Assembly (NCBI RefSeq): GCF_008974285.1
Contig: NZ_BKZV01000004.1
Span: forward strand, 480,752-544,751
From: Thermogemmatispora aurantia
GTDB taxonomy: Bacteria > Chloroflexota > Ktedonobacteria > Ktedonobacterales > Ktedonobacteraceae
Direction: 5' to 3'
DNA length: 64,000 nt
Shown here: positions 34,307 through 43,180 of the stretch, piece by piece
How the letters are laid out: each line of letters begins with the position of its first letter
Numbering within the stretch: position 1 is the stretch's first letter
Notes under the pieces: generated by a model
What the model was told of the DNA's origin: nothing
Seen by the model: only the letters and a program-made list of their open reading frames with translations
The model's database searches: none
Program-made: the position numbers and the translations under genes

Positions 34307-35200
34307 ATGGACGTCATCACTACGGTGCGAGAGATGCGGCGCCTGCGTAGCGGCTGGCCGGCGCTGGCGAGCGTTGGGCTTGTACCGACAATGGGTTATC
34401 TGCACGAGGGGCATCTTTCGCTGGTGCGTCGCGCGCGTGCCGATAACGATAAAGTAGTCGTCAGCATCTTTGTTAATCCAATTCAGTTCGGGGCGCACGA
34501 GGATCTTGAGCGCTATCCTCGTGATCTGTCGCGTGATCTCCATCTGCTCGAAGAGAGCGATGTTGATGCAGTCCTGGTGCCGACGGCGAGCGAGATGTAT
34601 CCGCCGACCTTCATCACCTATGTCGAGCCGAGTGGTCCATTGGCCAGCGAAGCGGAGGGTGCCAGTCGTCCGGGGCACTTTCGCGGCGTGGCGACTGTTG
34701 TGCTCAAGCTCTTCAATATTGTGCAGCCGCAGCAAGCCTATTTTGGGCAGAAGGATGCCCAGCAGGTTGCTGTTATCAAGGCGCTGGTGGCCGATCTAAA
34801 CCTGCCTGTCGAGCTAGTCATCATGCCGACGGTGCGTGAGCCAGACGGGCTGGCCATGAGTAGCCGCAACAGCTATCTCTCGCCAGAGGGGCGGCGGGCG
34901 GCGACCGTTCTTTACCGGGCCTTACTGGCGGGCAAGGCCGCCTACGAGCAAGGGGTAAGCGATGGCCCTGCTGGCGTGGTACGAGTCATGCGGGAGATTG
35001 TTGCCAGCGAGCCTTTAGCGCGTCTGGAGTATGCTGACGTGCGAGACCCTGAGACCTTCCAGCCGCTAGAGACGTTGCGTGCGCCTGCGCTCTTACTGAT
35101 TGCGGCCTTTGTTGAGGCAGCGCGCCTCATTGACAACGTTCTTTTGCGTGCTGACGGCAGTTGGGAGACTGGTCTCATTGTTCCGCCTTTGGCCTCCTGA
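34307..35200 (+). CDS. panC: Pantoate--beta-alanine ligase (pantothenate synthetase)
   Basis: 297 aa from the ATG at 34307, close behind GGGGGAGG; ATG 34238 or an earlier start would add a non-conserved extension. ATP-site motif PTMGYLHEGHLSLV (HIGH-like), then FVNPIQFG, a pantoate-site segment RPGHFRGVATVVLKLFNIVQP, FGQKDAQQ and the KMSKS-like MSSRNSYL. It joins pantoate and beta-alanine to make pantothenate, the coenzyme A precursor. Followed 52 bases on by panB; panD is not in the window. Confidence 0.95.
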   Translation: MDVITTVREMRRLRSGWPALASVGLVPTMGYLHEGHLSLVRRARADNDKVVVSIFVNPIQFGAHEDLERYPRDLSRDLHLLEESDVDAVLVPTASEMYPPTFITYVEPSGPLASEAEGASRPGHFRGVATVVLKLFNIVQPQQAYFGQKDAQQVAVIKALVADLNLPVELVIMPTVREPDGLAMSSRNSYLSPEGRRAATVLYRALLAGKAAYEQGVSDGPAGVVRVMREIVASEPLARLEYADVRDPETFQPLETLRAPALLLIAAFVEAARLIDNVLLRADGSWETGLIVPPLAS

Positions 35201-35252
35201 TCCTGGCGGAGAGTTGAGTCCATCAGACACAAACGAGCAGTGAGCGAGGAAG

Positions 35253-36113
35253 ATGGGAGACAAAATTACTGTTGCCACTGTACAGGCTCGCAAGGGTGGG
35301 CCGCCTCTGACGATGGTCACCGCTTATGATACTGTTATGGCCACCATAGCCGATCGGGCTGGGGCGGACCTGATCCTCGTTGGCGACTCGGTGGCGGACA
35401 ATGTGCTTGGCTTTTCCGATACTCTCTCTGCCACGATGGAGATCATGATCCATCACACTGCTGCTGTGGCGCGGGCCCGGCCACGAGCTTTGATCGTTGG
35501 TGACATGCCCTGGTTGAGCTACCATATCTCTCTGGAGGAGAGCGTGCGTAATGCGGGCCGCCTCATCCGCGAGGGGCGGGCTGAGGCTGTCAAGTTGGAG
35601 GGAGGGCGCAAGCGCCTGCCGGTGGTTGAGGCTTTGTTGGCGGCGGAGATCCCGGTGATGGGGCATCTAGGTCTCACGCCGCAGTCGGTGCGTGTCATGG
35701 GGGGGTATCGGGTGCAGGGTCGACGTCTTGAAGCGGCGCGGGCCCTGGTTGAGGAGGCGCGGGCGCTGGCGGGGGCTGGTGTCTTTGCTCTTGTGTTAGA
35801 GGGGGTGCCAGCCATCGTGGCCCGGGCCATTACGGCGCTGGTGCCTGTGCCCACCATTGGCATTGGGGCGGGACCGCACTGCGATGGTCAGGTTCTTGTC
35901 TTTCATGATGTGTTAGGCTGGCATCTCAACAAGCGCACGCCCAGGTTTGTCCGTCAGTATGCCTGTCTGGGTGAGGAGGCCGTGACGGCGCTCCAGCGCT
36001 TCTTTACTGATGTGCGCTCTGGGGCTTTCCCGGGCGAGGGGGAAAGTTATCGGATGGAGGAAGAGGAGGAGCGCGCCTTTGAGGCTCTGCTCAACGAGCT
36101 GGAGGGCGGTTGA
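35253..36113 (+). CDS. panB: 3-methyl-2-oxobutanoate hydroxymethyltransferase
   Basis: 286 aa, normal family length. MVTAYDTVMATIADRAGADLILVGDS (magnesium and substrate site) at about 22-47, GDMPWLSY, VKLEGGRKRLPVVEALLAAEIPVMGHLGLTPQ (with the catalytic Glu region) and IGIGAGPHCDGQVLVFHDVLG. It adds a hydroxymethyl group from methylene-tetrahydrofolate to 2-oxoisovalerate, the first step towards pantoate. Ribosome site GAGGAAG. In an operon with panC. Confidence 0.95.
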   Translation: MGDKITVATVQARKGGPPLTMVTAYDTVMATIADRAGADLILVGDSVADNVLGFSDTLSATMEIMIHHTAAVARARPRALIVGDMPWLSYHISLEESVRNAGRLIREGRAEAVKLEGGRKRLPVVEALLAAEIPVMGHLGLTPQSVRVMGGYRVQGRRLEAARALVEEARALAGAGVFALVLEGVPAIVARAITALVPVPTIGIGAGPHCDGQVLVFHDVLGWHLNKRTPRFVRQYACLGEEAVTALQRFFTDVRSGAFPGEGESYRMEEEEERAFEALLNELEGG

Positions 36114-36161
36114 GGTGGAAGAGAGGGAGGGGGAAGAGAGCAATCCAGCTCTGCCTGCTGC

Positions 36162-36491
36162 TCACATTGAGCGTCCCCGAGGCCCGAGGCTGGCCCTGAC
36201 TGGTCGTGGGGGGGTATGAGAGGGCGGAGAGGGCGTGCACTTGATCCTTGCAGGGGCAGCGAGGCCTGTCGGTAGCTCTGCTGGGCCGGCACACTCAGTG
36301 GTGGGAGAGACCGATGCCCGTCGGTTCCGCTTGAGGGCATCCAGATCCATCCGCAGGATGCCATAGAGAATGGTCATATCCCTCGCCAGGTTCCGGTAGA
36401 CAAACTCCAGGTCGGCAATCCGCTGCTCGCTCCATCGGGCCCTCCTGAACGCTGCTGCCTCTGCCGTACCATCCCCCGCAGTCGCTGTCAA
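36162..36491 (-). CDS. Possible small hypothetical protein
   Basis: 109 codons from a TTG; no family recognised. Residues about 20-56 (RWSEQRIADLEFVYRNLARDMTILYG...) look like genuine helical protein, whereas the last 40 are Pro/Arg-rich and may be spurious. A weak start and no ribosome site keep confidence low. Confidence 0.3.
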   Translation of the reverse strand: MTATAGDGTAEAAAFRRARWSEQRIADLEFVYRNLARDMTILYGILRMDLDALKRNRRASVSPTTECAGPAELPTGLAAPARIKCTPSPPSHTPPRPVRASLGPRGRSM

Positions 36492-36625
36492 ACGTTTCTC
36501 ACGAGGCCCACTCTGCCGCTCGTGCCGTTCGCTTCGAGCATCTCGGCACCCGGCTTCCCACGCAGGGATGCTCGAAGGGCCTCGCCAGCCGCTGCAGGGC
36601 CACAGGGGCAGGCATCATGGTCGCG

Positions 36626-36653
36626 CAACAGCGGTCACTGCTGACCGCTGTTG
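36626..36653. other. Perfect 12-bp hairpin before the CRISPR array
   Basis: CAACAGCGGTCA-CTGC-TGACCGCTGTTG, 60 bases upstream of the first repeat, within the presumed leader. Not followed by a T-run; could be a protein-binding site or a structured leader. Confidence 0.5.
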
Positions 36654-36712
36654 TGGAATGCTCGAAACGGCTTGACGGACGCCGCTCCTGATGCTCCTCT
36701 GGAGAGGGGGCA

Positions 36713-37047
36713 GTCAGAACGCCGCGGAAGCCCGTTGAGGGATTGAAACGCGAATCCTTTCCCGCCGGATAAGTTCTATCCTCCCTGTCAGAACGCCGCG
36801 GAAGCCCGTTGAGGGATTGAAACGCGAATCCTTTCCCGCCGGATAAGTTCTATCCTCCCTGTCAGAACGCCGCGGAAGCCCGTTGAGGGATTGAAACATA
36901 CAGCAACTTTCTCTTACAGCAACGCTCTAACTCCAGTCAGAAGCAGCGAAGAAGCCCGTCTGGGATTGAAACTCCGAACGACATCCAGTAGAACTCTCGC
37001 ACACTGCTCCGTCAGAAGCAGCGGAGAAGCCCGGCTGGGGTTGAAAC
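36713..37047 (+). CRISPR. Five-repeat CRISPR array without cas genes
   Basis: 37-bp repeats at 36713, 36787, 36861, 36936 and 37011, each starting GTCAGAA and ending TTGAAAC. Repeats 1-3 are identical; 4 and 5 form a variant group (GTCAGAAGCAGCG...) that differs internally and from each other. Spacers are 37, 37, 38 and 38 bp, and spacers 1 and 2 are identical. The terminal ATTGAAAC is usual for type I/III repeats and, with the degenerate copies on the right, suggests the leader is on the left. No cas gene lies anywhere in this window. Confidence 0.93.
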
Positions 37048-37165
37048 AGACTGGAAGCGAGGGAATGCTGCGCGACTTCCTGTGAAAGGCAACCCGTTGT
37101 CGAGCCTTGTTGGGCAGAGCCTACAGCAGGCCAGGAGCTGCTGGTCTGACCCTCTGGCTGGCAAG

Positions 37166-37205
37166 TTACCCAAAAAGGTGTTATCTTTACCCAGAAAGTT
37201 ACCCA
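37166..37205. repeat. Three TTACCCA direct repeats upstream of the LuxR gene
   Basis: TTACCCA at 37166, 37187 and 37199, with start-to-start distances of 21 and 12 bp, 44 bases or more upstream of the regulator's GTG. Possible autoregulatory operator. Confidence 0.4.
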
Positions 37206-37248
37206 AAGAAGATCTCTGGCTTTCGGTGGCTAGAAGGAGGTCCCGTGG

Positions 37249-40200
37249 GTGCCCGTGCGCTATCCCATACTTATAGAGGCGTGGCTCCATCCCGCGGAGG
37301 GAGGAGTGCCGATCGTTGTTGAAAGTCCGGACTGGTTCACCTGGCTACAAGCGCACCCTGCGTTCACCTATCAGGAGGGAGAGCTGCATTTTGCTGTGCG
37401 CTGCGAGCAGCGGGCAGAGGGACGGTACTGGTATGCGTACAAGCGGGTGCATAGGCAATTGTTCAAGTGCTATCTGGGGCGCAGTCAAGATCTGACCCTG
37501 GGGCGTCTGCGTGAGGCGGCCAGGCGGGTCAGGCAACGGCTCGCTGACGGAGCCGCTTCTTCCCCCTCTCTATCCCCTGCGCCTGCCCAGGCTGCGCGGG
37601 CTGTCCGGCCAGTCTCTTCGACTCAGCCGGTCCTGCTGGAGACCAGGTTCCTGGTGCCGGCCCTGCCTTTGCATCACATTCCCCGTCCTCGTCTCCAAGC
37701 CTTGTTGGAGCAGCAAACGCAGGCGCGTCTGACGCTAGTCTGTGCACCGGCGGGCGCGGGCAAAACCACCTTGCTGGCCGAATGGGCCAGAGCAACGACC
37801 AGGCGTGTGCTCTGGCTCTCCCTGGAGGAGGAGGATAACGATCCCTTGCGTTTCCTGGCGTACGTCAGAGGGGCGTTTGCGCCGCTCCTGCCCGCTGCCG
37901 GGCGGCTACTGTTGGCGCCGCCTCCGCTCTCTCCTGGCTCTTCCTGGGCGGAGGTGCTGACGCCCTTCCTCAATGAACTGACACCGAGCCTGACTGACGA
38001 GACGGTCCTGGTGCTTGACGATGCTCACCTGGTGACAGCGCCTGAAATTTATGCTGCCATTGGCTTTCTGGTGGAGCATGCGCCACCCACCTTTCACCTC
38101 GTACTGGGGACCCGCACCGAGCCTCCTTTGCCCCTGACACGCCTGCGGGCGCGCGGTCAGCTAGGTGAGCTGCGCTGGCAGACCGTGCGTTTCACTTCCT
38201 GGGAGGCTGAGCGCTTCTTACAGGAAATGCAGCTTCAGCTTGCGCCGGAGGAACGTCAGAAGCTGGTGGAGCAGGCTGGCGGTTGGATTGTGAGCCTGCA
38301 GCTGCTAGCGCTGGCCCTGCGTGAGCAGGCCTCGCTGCCGGCCTGGCTCAATGAGCAGCCAGGTAGCCATCCCTTCTTTTTAGAATATGTGAGCGAAGAG
38401 CTGTTGAGAGGCCTCCCGGAGGAGGAACGGCGTTTCCTCCTCTATACTAGTGTCCTGGAGCGCCTGACAGGTCCCCTCTGTGAGGAGGTGACCCAGCTGC
38501 CCGCTGGTCAGCAGTGCCTGCTCGCCTGCTATCGTAATAATCTCCTGATCACACCCACCGATGCCACCGGAACCTGGTACCGCTATCATCCGCTTTTCGC
38601 CCAGGCCCTGCGCACCCTTCTGCAGCGGCAGGAGCCTGCGATGATCTCGACCCTCTATCAGCGGGCCAGTCGCTGGCATGAAGAGTACGGCGATAGGGGG
38701 GAAGCCTGCCATTATGCCCTTCTGGCAGGTGACTGGCGTCGTGCCGCTGTGCTCCTGGAGGAGCTGCTGCTCTCGCTCATTGCTCAGGGCCGTTTTGCCC
38801 GTCTGGCCCGCTGGCTGGAGCAGTTGCCGGCGGAGGCCTTGACAGGCTCCCCTCCGCTCATGTTCGCTGCCCTCTGGAAGCAGGCGATAGAATCGCGCTC
38901 GCCGCAAGCGGCCACTACCAGATTGCAGACACAGTTCGCCCGCATCCAGGAGCAGCCGGAATCTCTGGAGCAGGGAAGGCCCCCAAGCTGGGAGGACCTG
39001 CAGAGCCAGCTCATGCTCTGGCGAGTCGTGACCATGTTCTCTCTGGATGACCTGCAGGATAGCCAGCGACTGCCTGAAGTCATGAGGCATCTGCAGGAGG
39101 AGCTGCGCGCGCTCTCCACCTCCCAGACGCCCTTCAGCCGGTTCACGGTGTTCCTCCTGCAAATGATGCTCTACGCCGTCTATCGCTTGCATGGAGACCT
39201 AGAAGCAGCTGAGCAGGTGCTTCTGGCCGTCAGCCAGGCCCCTGCCCCCGAGGAGGTTTCTCCACTGAACCTGCTGGCATACTGGGGATTGGCCGAGTTG
39301 TATGAGGCCCACGGGCGGCTGCGCATCTGGGGGGCACGCCTCGACGAGCTATGGCTCCGGCTCGGCCCTCGTCCTGATCTGCCGCCGTTACCACTGGCTG
39401 TGCTGCTTCTGAGCCAGGCCTTACTCTTTTATGAATGGAATCGCCTGCCCGAGGCAGACGCGCTGGTCCAGGAAGCTCTTCCTCTGGCGGAGCAGATCGA
39501 TTTTCTCCCAGTGGTGACCTTTTGTCGCTGGTTGCAGGCGCGCATCAGACTGGCCCAGGGCCTGCCCCAGGATCTTGCTCCTCTCCTCGACCATCCCGAG
39601 CACTTTTTTCGGCAGATACCTCATAGAGGACTTACCGCGCACTATGCGCGCCTGGCGCTGGCCTGCGGGCGGCTTGAGGTGGCCTGGCACTGGATGCGCT
39701 GGCGCGGTCTGCGCTTTGATGATGCCCTTACCCTGCGTAGCAGCTTCTTCGAGTACATGACCTTAGCGCGGATATTGATCGCGGCAGGGCGAGCGCGGCG
39801 TGATCAGGTTCTGCTCTCCCAGGCGCTGCAGTTGCTCGAAGGCTGGCGGACTTTTGTCCTGGCCAGAGGCTGGCAGGGCTACTGGCTCGAGGTCCAGTTA
39901 CTGACGGCTCTGGCCCTTGCCGCCCAGGGCAGGATCGGGCGAGCGGTGAAGGTTCTGGGGATGGTGCTGGCGAGCGCCGAGTCCGAGGGCTATCTGCGGC
40001 TCTTCGCCGATGAGGGCCAGCCCTTAGCTCAGCTGCTGGCTTTGGTCCCTGCCTCTACCTCGGCCTCGCCTGGCTATCTATTGAGCATTCAGAGTGCGCT
40101 CTTGCCTGGGCCAGGGCCACAGGAGCACTCGCCTGCGGCCCTGGCCCAGGCTGGGCGCCTGGCTACTGCTTCGCATGCGCTCAGCGAGCCGTTGACGGCA

Positions 40201-40377
40201 CGTGAGCAAGAGATTCTCCAGTTGTTAGCTGCCGGCTACTCGAATCAGCATATCGCCTGGCTCCTGGTGATCAGCCTGCACACAGTCAAGCGCCACGTCC
40301 AGCACATCATCGCTAAGCTGGGAGTCACGAATCGTGCGCAGGCGGTGGCTCGCGCCCGTGAGCGTGGGCTGCTCTAG
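37249..40377 (+). CDS. MalT-like LuxR-family ATP-dependent regulator
   Basis: 1042 aa starting at GTG 37249 behind AAGGAGGT. An N-terminal domain of about 110 residues (WFTWLQAHPAFTYQEGEL, YWYAYKRVHRQLFKCYLGRSQDLTLGRL) resembles arm-type DNA-binding modules of integrases. Then come a STAND ATPase (Walker A APAGAGKTTLL near residue 167; Walker B-like VLVLDDAHLV near 260), a helical TPR-like sensor region (about 460-900), and the C-terminal LuxR helix-turn-helix (LTAREQEILQLLAAGYSNQHIA...LHTVKRHVQHII, about 980-1035). In this family an inducer plus ATP triggers oligomerisation and gene activation. The MFS pump next door is a plausible target. Confidence 0.93.
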   Translation: MPVRYPILIEAWLHPAEGGVPIVVESPDWFTWLQAHPAFTYQEGELHFAVRCEQRAEGRYWYAYKRVHRQLFKCYLGRSQDLTLGRLREAARRVRQRLADGAASSPSLSPAPAQAARAVRPVSSTQPVLLETRFLVPALPLHHIPRPRLQALLEQQTQARLTLVCAPAGAGKTTLLAEWARATTRRVLWLSLEEEDNDPLRFLAYVRGAFAPLLPAAGRLLLAPPPLSPGSSWAEVLTPFLNELTPSLTDETVLVLDDAHLVTAPEIYAAIGFLVEHAPPTFHLVLGTRTEPPLPLTRLRARGQLGELRWQTVRFTSWEAERFLQEMQLQLAPEERQKLVEQAGGWIVSLQLLALALREQASLPAWLNEQPGSHPFFLEYVSEELLRGLPEEERRFLLYTSVLERLTGPLCEEVTQLPAGQQCLLACYRNNLLITPTDATGTWYRYHPLFAQALRTLLQRQEPAMISTLYQRASRWHEEYGDRGEACHYALLAGDWRRAAVLLEELLLSLIAQGRFARLARWLEQLPAEALTGSPPLMFAALWKQAIESRSPQAATTRLQTQFARIQEQPESLEQGRPPSWEDLQSQLMLWRVVTMFSLDDLQDSQRLPEVMRHLQEELRALSTSQTPFSRFTVFLLQMMLYAVYRLHGDLEAAEQVLLAVSQAPAPEEVSPLNLLAYWGLAELYEAHGRLRIWGARLDELWLRLGPRPDLPPLPLAVLLLSQALLFYEWNRLPEADALVQEALPLAEQIDFLPVVTFCRWLQARIRLAQGLPQDLAPLLDHPEHFFRQIPHRGLTAHYARLALACGRLEVAWHWMRWRGLRFDDALTLRSSFFEYMTLARILIAAGRARRDQVLLSQALQLLEGWRTFVLARGWQGYWLEVQLLTALALAAQGRIGRAVKVLGMVLASAESEGYLRLFADEGQPLAQLLALVPASTSASPGYLLSIQSALLPGPGPQEHSPAALAQAGRLATASHALSEPLTAREQEILQLLAAGYSNQHIAWLLVISLHTVKRHVQHIIAKLGVTNRAQAVARARERGLL

Positions 40378-40520
40378 GCAGGTCTGGTTCAGGTTCCAGG
40401 GCCAGATCGAGCAAAATAGTCCCTCTCATGCTCCTTTCTGGGGACGACTGGCCCCTTGTGCTGCGCTAGGCTCAAGGAGAGAAACACATCAGTCGCTTCT
40501 GGAAAGGAGATGGTTACTAG

Positions 40521-42248
40521 ATGGATGCTCGAACGACTGAGGAGGCGGTGCAGCCGCTTCCCGCTCAGCCTCGTGAAGAGAGGCGGCGCCGGGGCAGAGA
40601 CCTGGCGCTGGTGATAGTAGGGTTGGCCCTGGTCTACTTTCTGGCCGCACTGGATCAGACGATTGTGGCCACCGCTCTGCCGACGATTGTCAGCGAGCTG
40701 CACGGCTTTAGCAGCTATGCCTGGGTTGGCACCGCCTACTTGCTGACCATGACAACGATGATCCCGCTGGTCGGCAAGCTCTCGGATCAGTTTGGGCGCA
40801 AGTGGCTCCTGGTGGCAGGCATCGTACTCTTTCTCTCCGGTTCTATGCTGGCCGGACTGGCCCAGACGATGCTGCAGTTGATTCTGTTTCGTGGTTTTCA
40901 GGGGCTGGGAGCGGGGGCGCTGACGTCGCTGGCTTCGACGCTGCTGGGAGATCTCTTCTCCCCGGCTGAGCGGGGACGCTGGCAAGGCTTGTTCATTGCC
41001 ATCGGGACGATCGCCGCGATTGTTGGGCCGCTGACTGGGGGAGCCATTACCGAACACACCTCGTGGCGCTGGATCTTTTACCTCAATCTGCCGCTGGGGC
41101 TGGTAGCGCTGGCCTGTATTGCCATCTGGCTTCCCGCCAGCATCTCGGTCCGCGCGACGCAGGTGCAGGGCAGGGCTGGCCTGCGGCGTCTCGATTTGCC
41201 AGGCTCCCTGACCGCTGCCGCGGCAACGATCTGTCTGCTGCTCGGGCTGAGCTGGGGGGGAGAGACCTACCCCTGGGCCTCTGCTCAGGTGGTAGGGCTG
41301 CTGGTGGCCGCTGCCCTGCTCTTCGCGCTCTTCTTCCTGGTAGAGCGCTGGGCAGCTGAGCCGCTCCTGCCGCTCAGCCTGCTCCGCAACAGCATCTTTA
41401 CCAACGCGCTCTGTCTGGCCTTCGCCTACGGCTTCCTCTTCTTCGGTATCCTCTACTACTCGCCGCTCTTTATTCAAGCCGTCCTTGGCCAGACCTCTCT
41501 CAGCTCCAGTGCGGCCCTCACCCCGCTCTTGCTAGGGGTAACTGTTGGCTCGATCTCCGGTGGTCTGCTGGTCTCCAGACTCAGGCGCTACCGCATCGTC
41601 ACGCTGGCAGGGGCACTGATTCTGCTGGCGGGAGCGGTCCTGTTGGCAACGCTGGGCATGGCGAGCGGGCTCTGGAGTGTCATCCTGACGACAGTGGTGA
41701 TTGGAGTTGGAGGCGGCCTGCTCTCTAACATGTTCATGCTCGCAGCCCAGAATGTGATGCCGCTCGAGCACTTAGGCTCGGGAACGAGTGCCGTGACCTA
41801 TCTGCGTTCCGTGGGACAGGTCCTGGGAGCGGCCATCCTGGGAACGGTGCTGGTTAACGTCTCAACCAGCGTGTTTCCTGGCTACCTGCCAGCGGCAGCG
41901 CAGCGCCTTCCCGCCGCACTGCTGGAGCAGGCTGCTGATCCGCAGGTCTTAACAAATGCGCAGAAGCAGCAGCAGATCGTACAAGTGGTCACGCGGGTGC
42001 TGGCGGAGCAGAACGGAGCTAGCCCTGGACAGGGGCAGGAACTGACCCGCCTGAAGGCCCAGTCGGCAGTTCTCTGCAGACAGATCTTCGAGGCTGCGCG
42101 GCATGCTCTGGCAGACGGTCTGCATCTAGGCTTTCTGGTCCTGCTGGGAATGAGCGTTGTGACCGTGCTGCTAACGCTGCTCTTGAAAGATGTGCCGCTA
42201 CGCGGGCGCGTAGAGCGACCAGAAGAACAGCAAGTCAAGGGAACCTGA
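40521..42248 (+). CDS. DHA2-family multidrug MFS transporter
   Basis: 575 aa with about 14 hydrophobic helices. Family motifs: VYFLAALDQTIVATALPTIVSEL (helix 1), MIPLVGKLSDQFGRKWLL (motif A), RGFQGLGAGALTSLASTLLGDLF and IVGPLTGGAITEHTSWRWIFYLNLPLG (motif C). EmrB/QacA-type pumps expel drugs with proton exchange. A large C-terminal loop (about 460-520) is Gln-rich. It starts 143 bases after the LuxR regulator on the same strand and is followed by a terminator-like hairpin. Confidence 0.93.
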   Translation: MDARTTEEAVQPLPAQPREERRRRGRDLALVIVGLALVYFLAALDQTIVATALPTIVSELHGFSSYAWVGTAYLLTMTTMIPLVGKLSDQFGRKWLLVAGIVLFLSGSMLAGLAQTMLQLILFRGFQGLGAGALTSLASTLLGDLFSPAERGRWQGLFIAIGTIAAIVGPLTGGAITEHTSWRWIFYLNLPLGLVALACIAIWLPASISVRATQVQGRAGLRRLDLPGSLTAAAATICLLLGLSWGGETYPWASAQVVGLLVAAALLFALFFLVERWAAEPLLPLSLLRNSIFTNALCLAFAYGFLFFGILYYSPLFIQAVLGQTSLSSSAALTPLLLGVTVGSISGGLLVSRLRRYRIVTLAGALILLAGAVLLATLGMASGLWSVILTTVVIGVGGGLLSNMFMLAAQNVMPLEHLGSGTSAVTYLRSVGQVLGAAILGTVLVNVSTSVFPGYLPAAAQRLPAALLEQAADPQVLTNAQKQQQIVQVVTRVLAEQNGASPGQGQELTRLKAQSAVLCRQIFEAARHALADGLHLGFLVLLGMSVVTVLLTLLLKDVPLRGRVERPEEQQVKGT

Positions 42249-42253
42249 CCCCT

Positions 42254-42284
42254 CTCCAGCTTGCACCTTCTGTTGAAGCTGGAG
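42254..42284 (+). terminator. Hairpin after the MFS gene
   Basis: CTCCAGCTT / AAGCTGGAG, a 9-bp perfect stem with a 13-base loop, 6 bases after the stop codon, followed by GATCCTTCC. Confidence 0.55.
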
Positions 42285-42393
42285 GATCCTTCCTCGAGAG
42301 CAGCCCCTTGCACGCTGGCAACCTGTGAAGGGAGAAGGGGCACGCGCAGCACACACCCAGGCGCGCAGCCCTCTTCCCCAGAAAGGAGACGGC

Positions 42394-42610
42394 ATGGGAA
42401 AGCGGATCAGCTGCCCGAACTGCCAGGGGACCGGCTTCACCGCTGCTGTTCCCTGTGACCGGTGCCAGGGAGGGGACGGGCCAGGTCGAGCTCATCGCTG
42501 ACTGGGGACAACGCCGTCCCGTCACGTGCTTCCGGTGTCTGGGCACCGGTTTGTTGAAGGAAGGCGACACCTGCAATATGTGTGGTGGCTCTGGCGAGGT
42601 GGAGAGCTGA
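42394..42610 (+). pseudogene. DnaJ-type zinc-finger small protein, frameshifted
   Basis: The ATG at 42394 behind AAAGGAG opens CPNCQGTGF and CDRCQGG, then hits a stop at 42499-42501. Another frame continues at once as CFRCLGTGLLKEG and CNMCGGSGEVES to the stop at 42608. The four CxxCxGxG knuckles together equal one DnaJ-like zinc domain of about 72 aa. The frame breaks within the G-rich GGGAGGGGACGGG (about 42468-42480), so one base is extra or lost, by mutation or sequencing error. Confidence 0.7.
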
Positions 42611-42611
42611 G

Positions 42612-43016
42612 ATGCCAGGTCCTCTCATGCTGGACTGGACCAGTGCGAGCTGGCAGCAAGCCTGTGACGCGCTCGCTCAGCTGACGGATGCCCTCGGGAC
42701 GCCCATCGACCCCGGCATCGTTGAGACGGTCGTGCTGCTCATCCTCCTGGGCTTCCCAACGGTGCCATCCTGCGAAGGCCATCTGGACCACGGCACCCCC
42801 TATCCCTGGGTCACGGTGGTTGATCGAGCGCTGCAGCGACGCTTCCTGCAGCAGTGGCAGCAGGTCTGCCAGCTCCAGGAGCAGGCGCACCAGAGCGGCG
42901 ACCCTGCCGCGCTCGATCGCTCCTATCGTGCGCTGGCCGAGCTCCAGCTGGCCCAGGCGCAGCAGGGACCCGCCAGCCAGGCGCGTGCATCCGATGGCAG
43001 CAGAGAAGAGCGGTGA
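42612..43016 (+). CDS. Hypothetical protein in a small-gene operon
   Basis: 134 aa from the ATG at 42612, directly after the zinc-finger gene. No family recognised. The middle LLILLGFPTVPSCEGHLDHGTPYPWVTV is the best conserved-looking part; the C-terminal half is Gln/Ala-rich and probably helical (LQRRFLQQWQQVCQLQEQ). Confidence 0.65.
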   Translation: MPGPLMLDWTSASWQQACDALAQLTDALGTPIDPGIVETVVLLILLGFPTVPSCEGHLDHGTPYPWVTVVDRALQRRFLQQWQQVCQLQEQAHQSGDPAALDRSYRALAELQLAQAQQGPASQARASDGSREER

Positions 43017-43018
43017 GC

Positions 43019-43180
43019 ATGGGACGATGGGCCTGGCCTGAGCCCTTCTTCGGGCGCGCGCACACACGCATGCGCTTCACCCCCTGGCACGGCCATCTGC
43101 GCCCCAGCGACGTGCTTCTGCTGAAGACGGCAGAGAGAGGATCTGCTCCTGCTCGGGTCAGAAAGGAACCTAGAAGATGA
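43019..43180 (+). CDS. Small hypothetical protein
   Basis: 53 aa, beginning two bases after the preceding stop and overlapping the next start as ATGA. Sequence MGRWAWPEPFFGRAHTRMRF, then a basic tail. The tight junctions on both sides argue for a real gene. Confidence 0.5.
   Translation: MGRWAWPEPFFGRAHTRMRFTPWHGHLRPSDVLLLKTAERGSAPARVRKEPRR

Larger units (their letters stand above)
36114..36712. other. Intergenic region upstream of the CRISPR array
   Basis: About 600 bases. Holds a possible small gene (36162-36491), inverted and direct copies of ATGCTCGAA (36533, 36568, 36658) and a perfect 12-bp hairpin. The 200 bases before the first repeat would be the leader if the array is read left to right. 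Confidence 0.5.
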
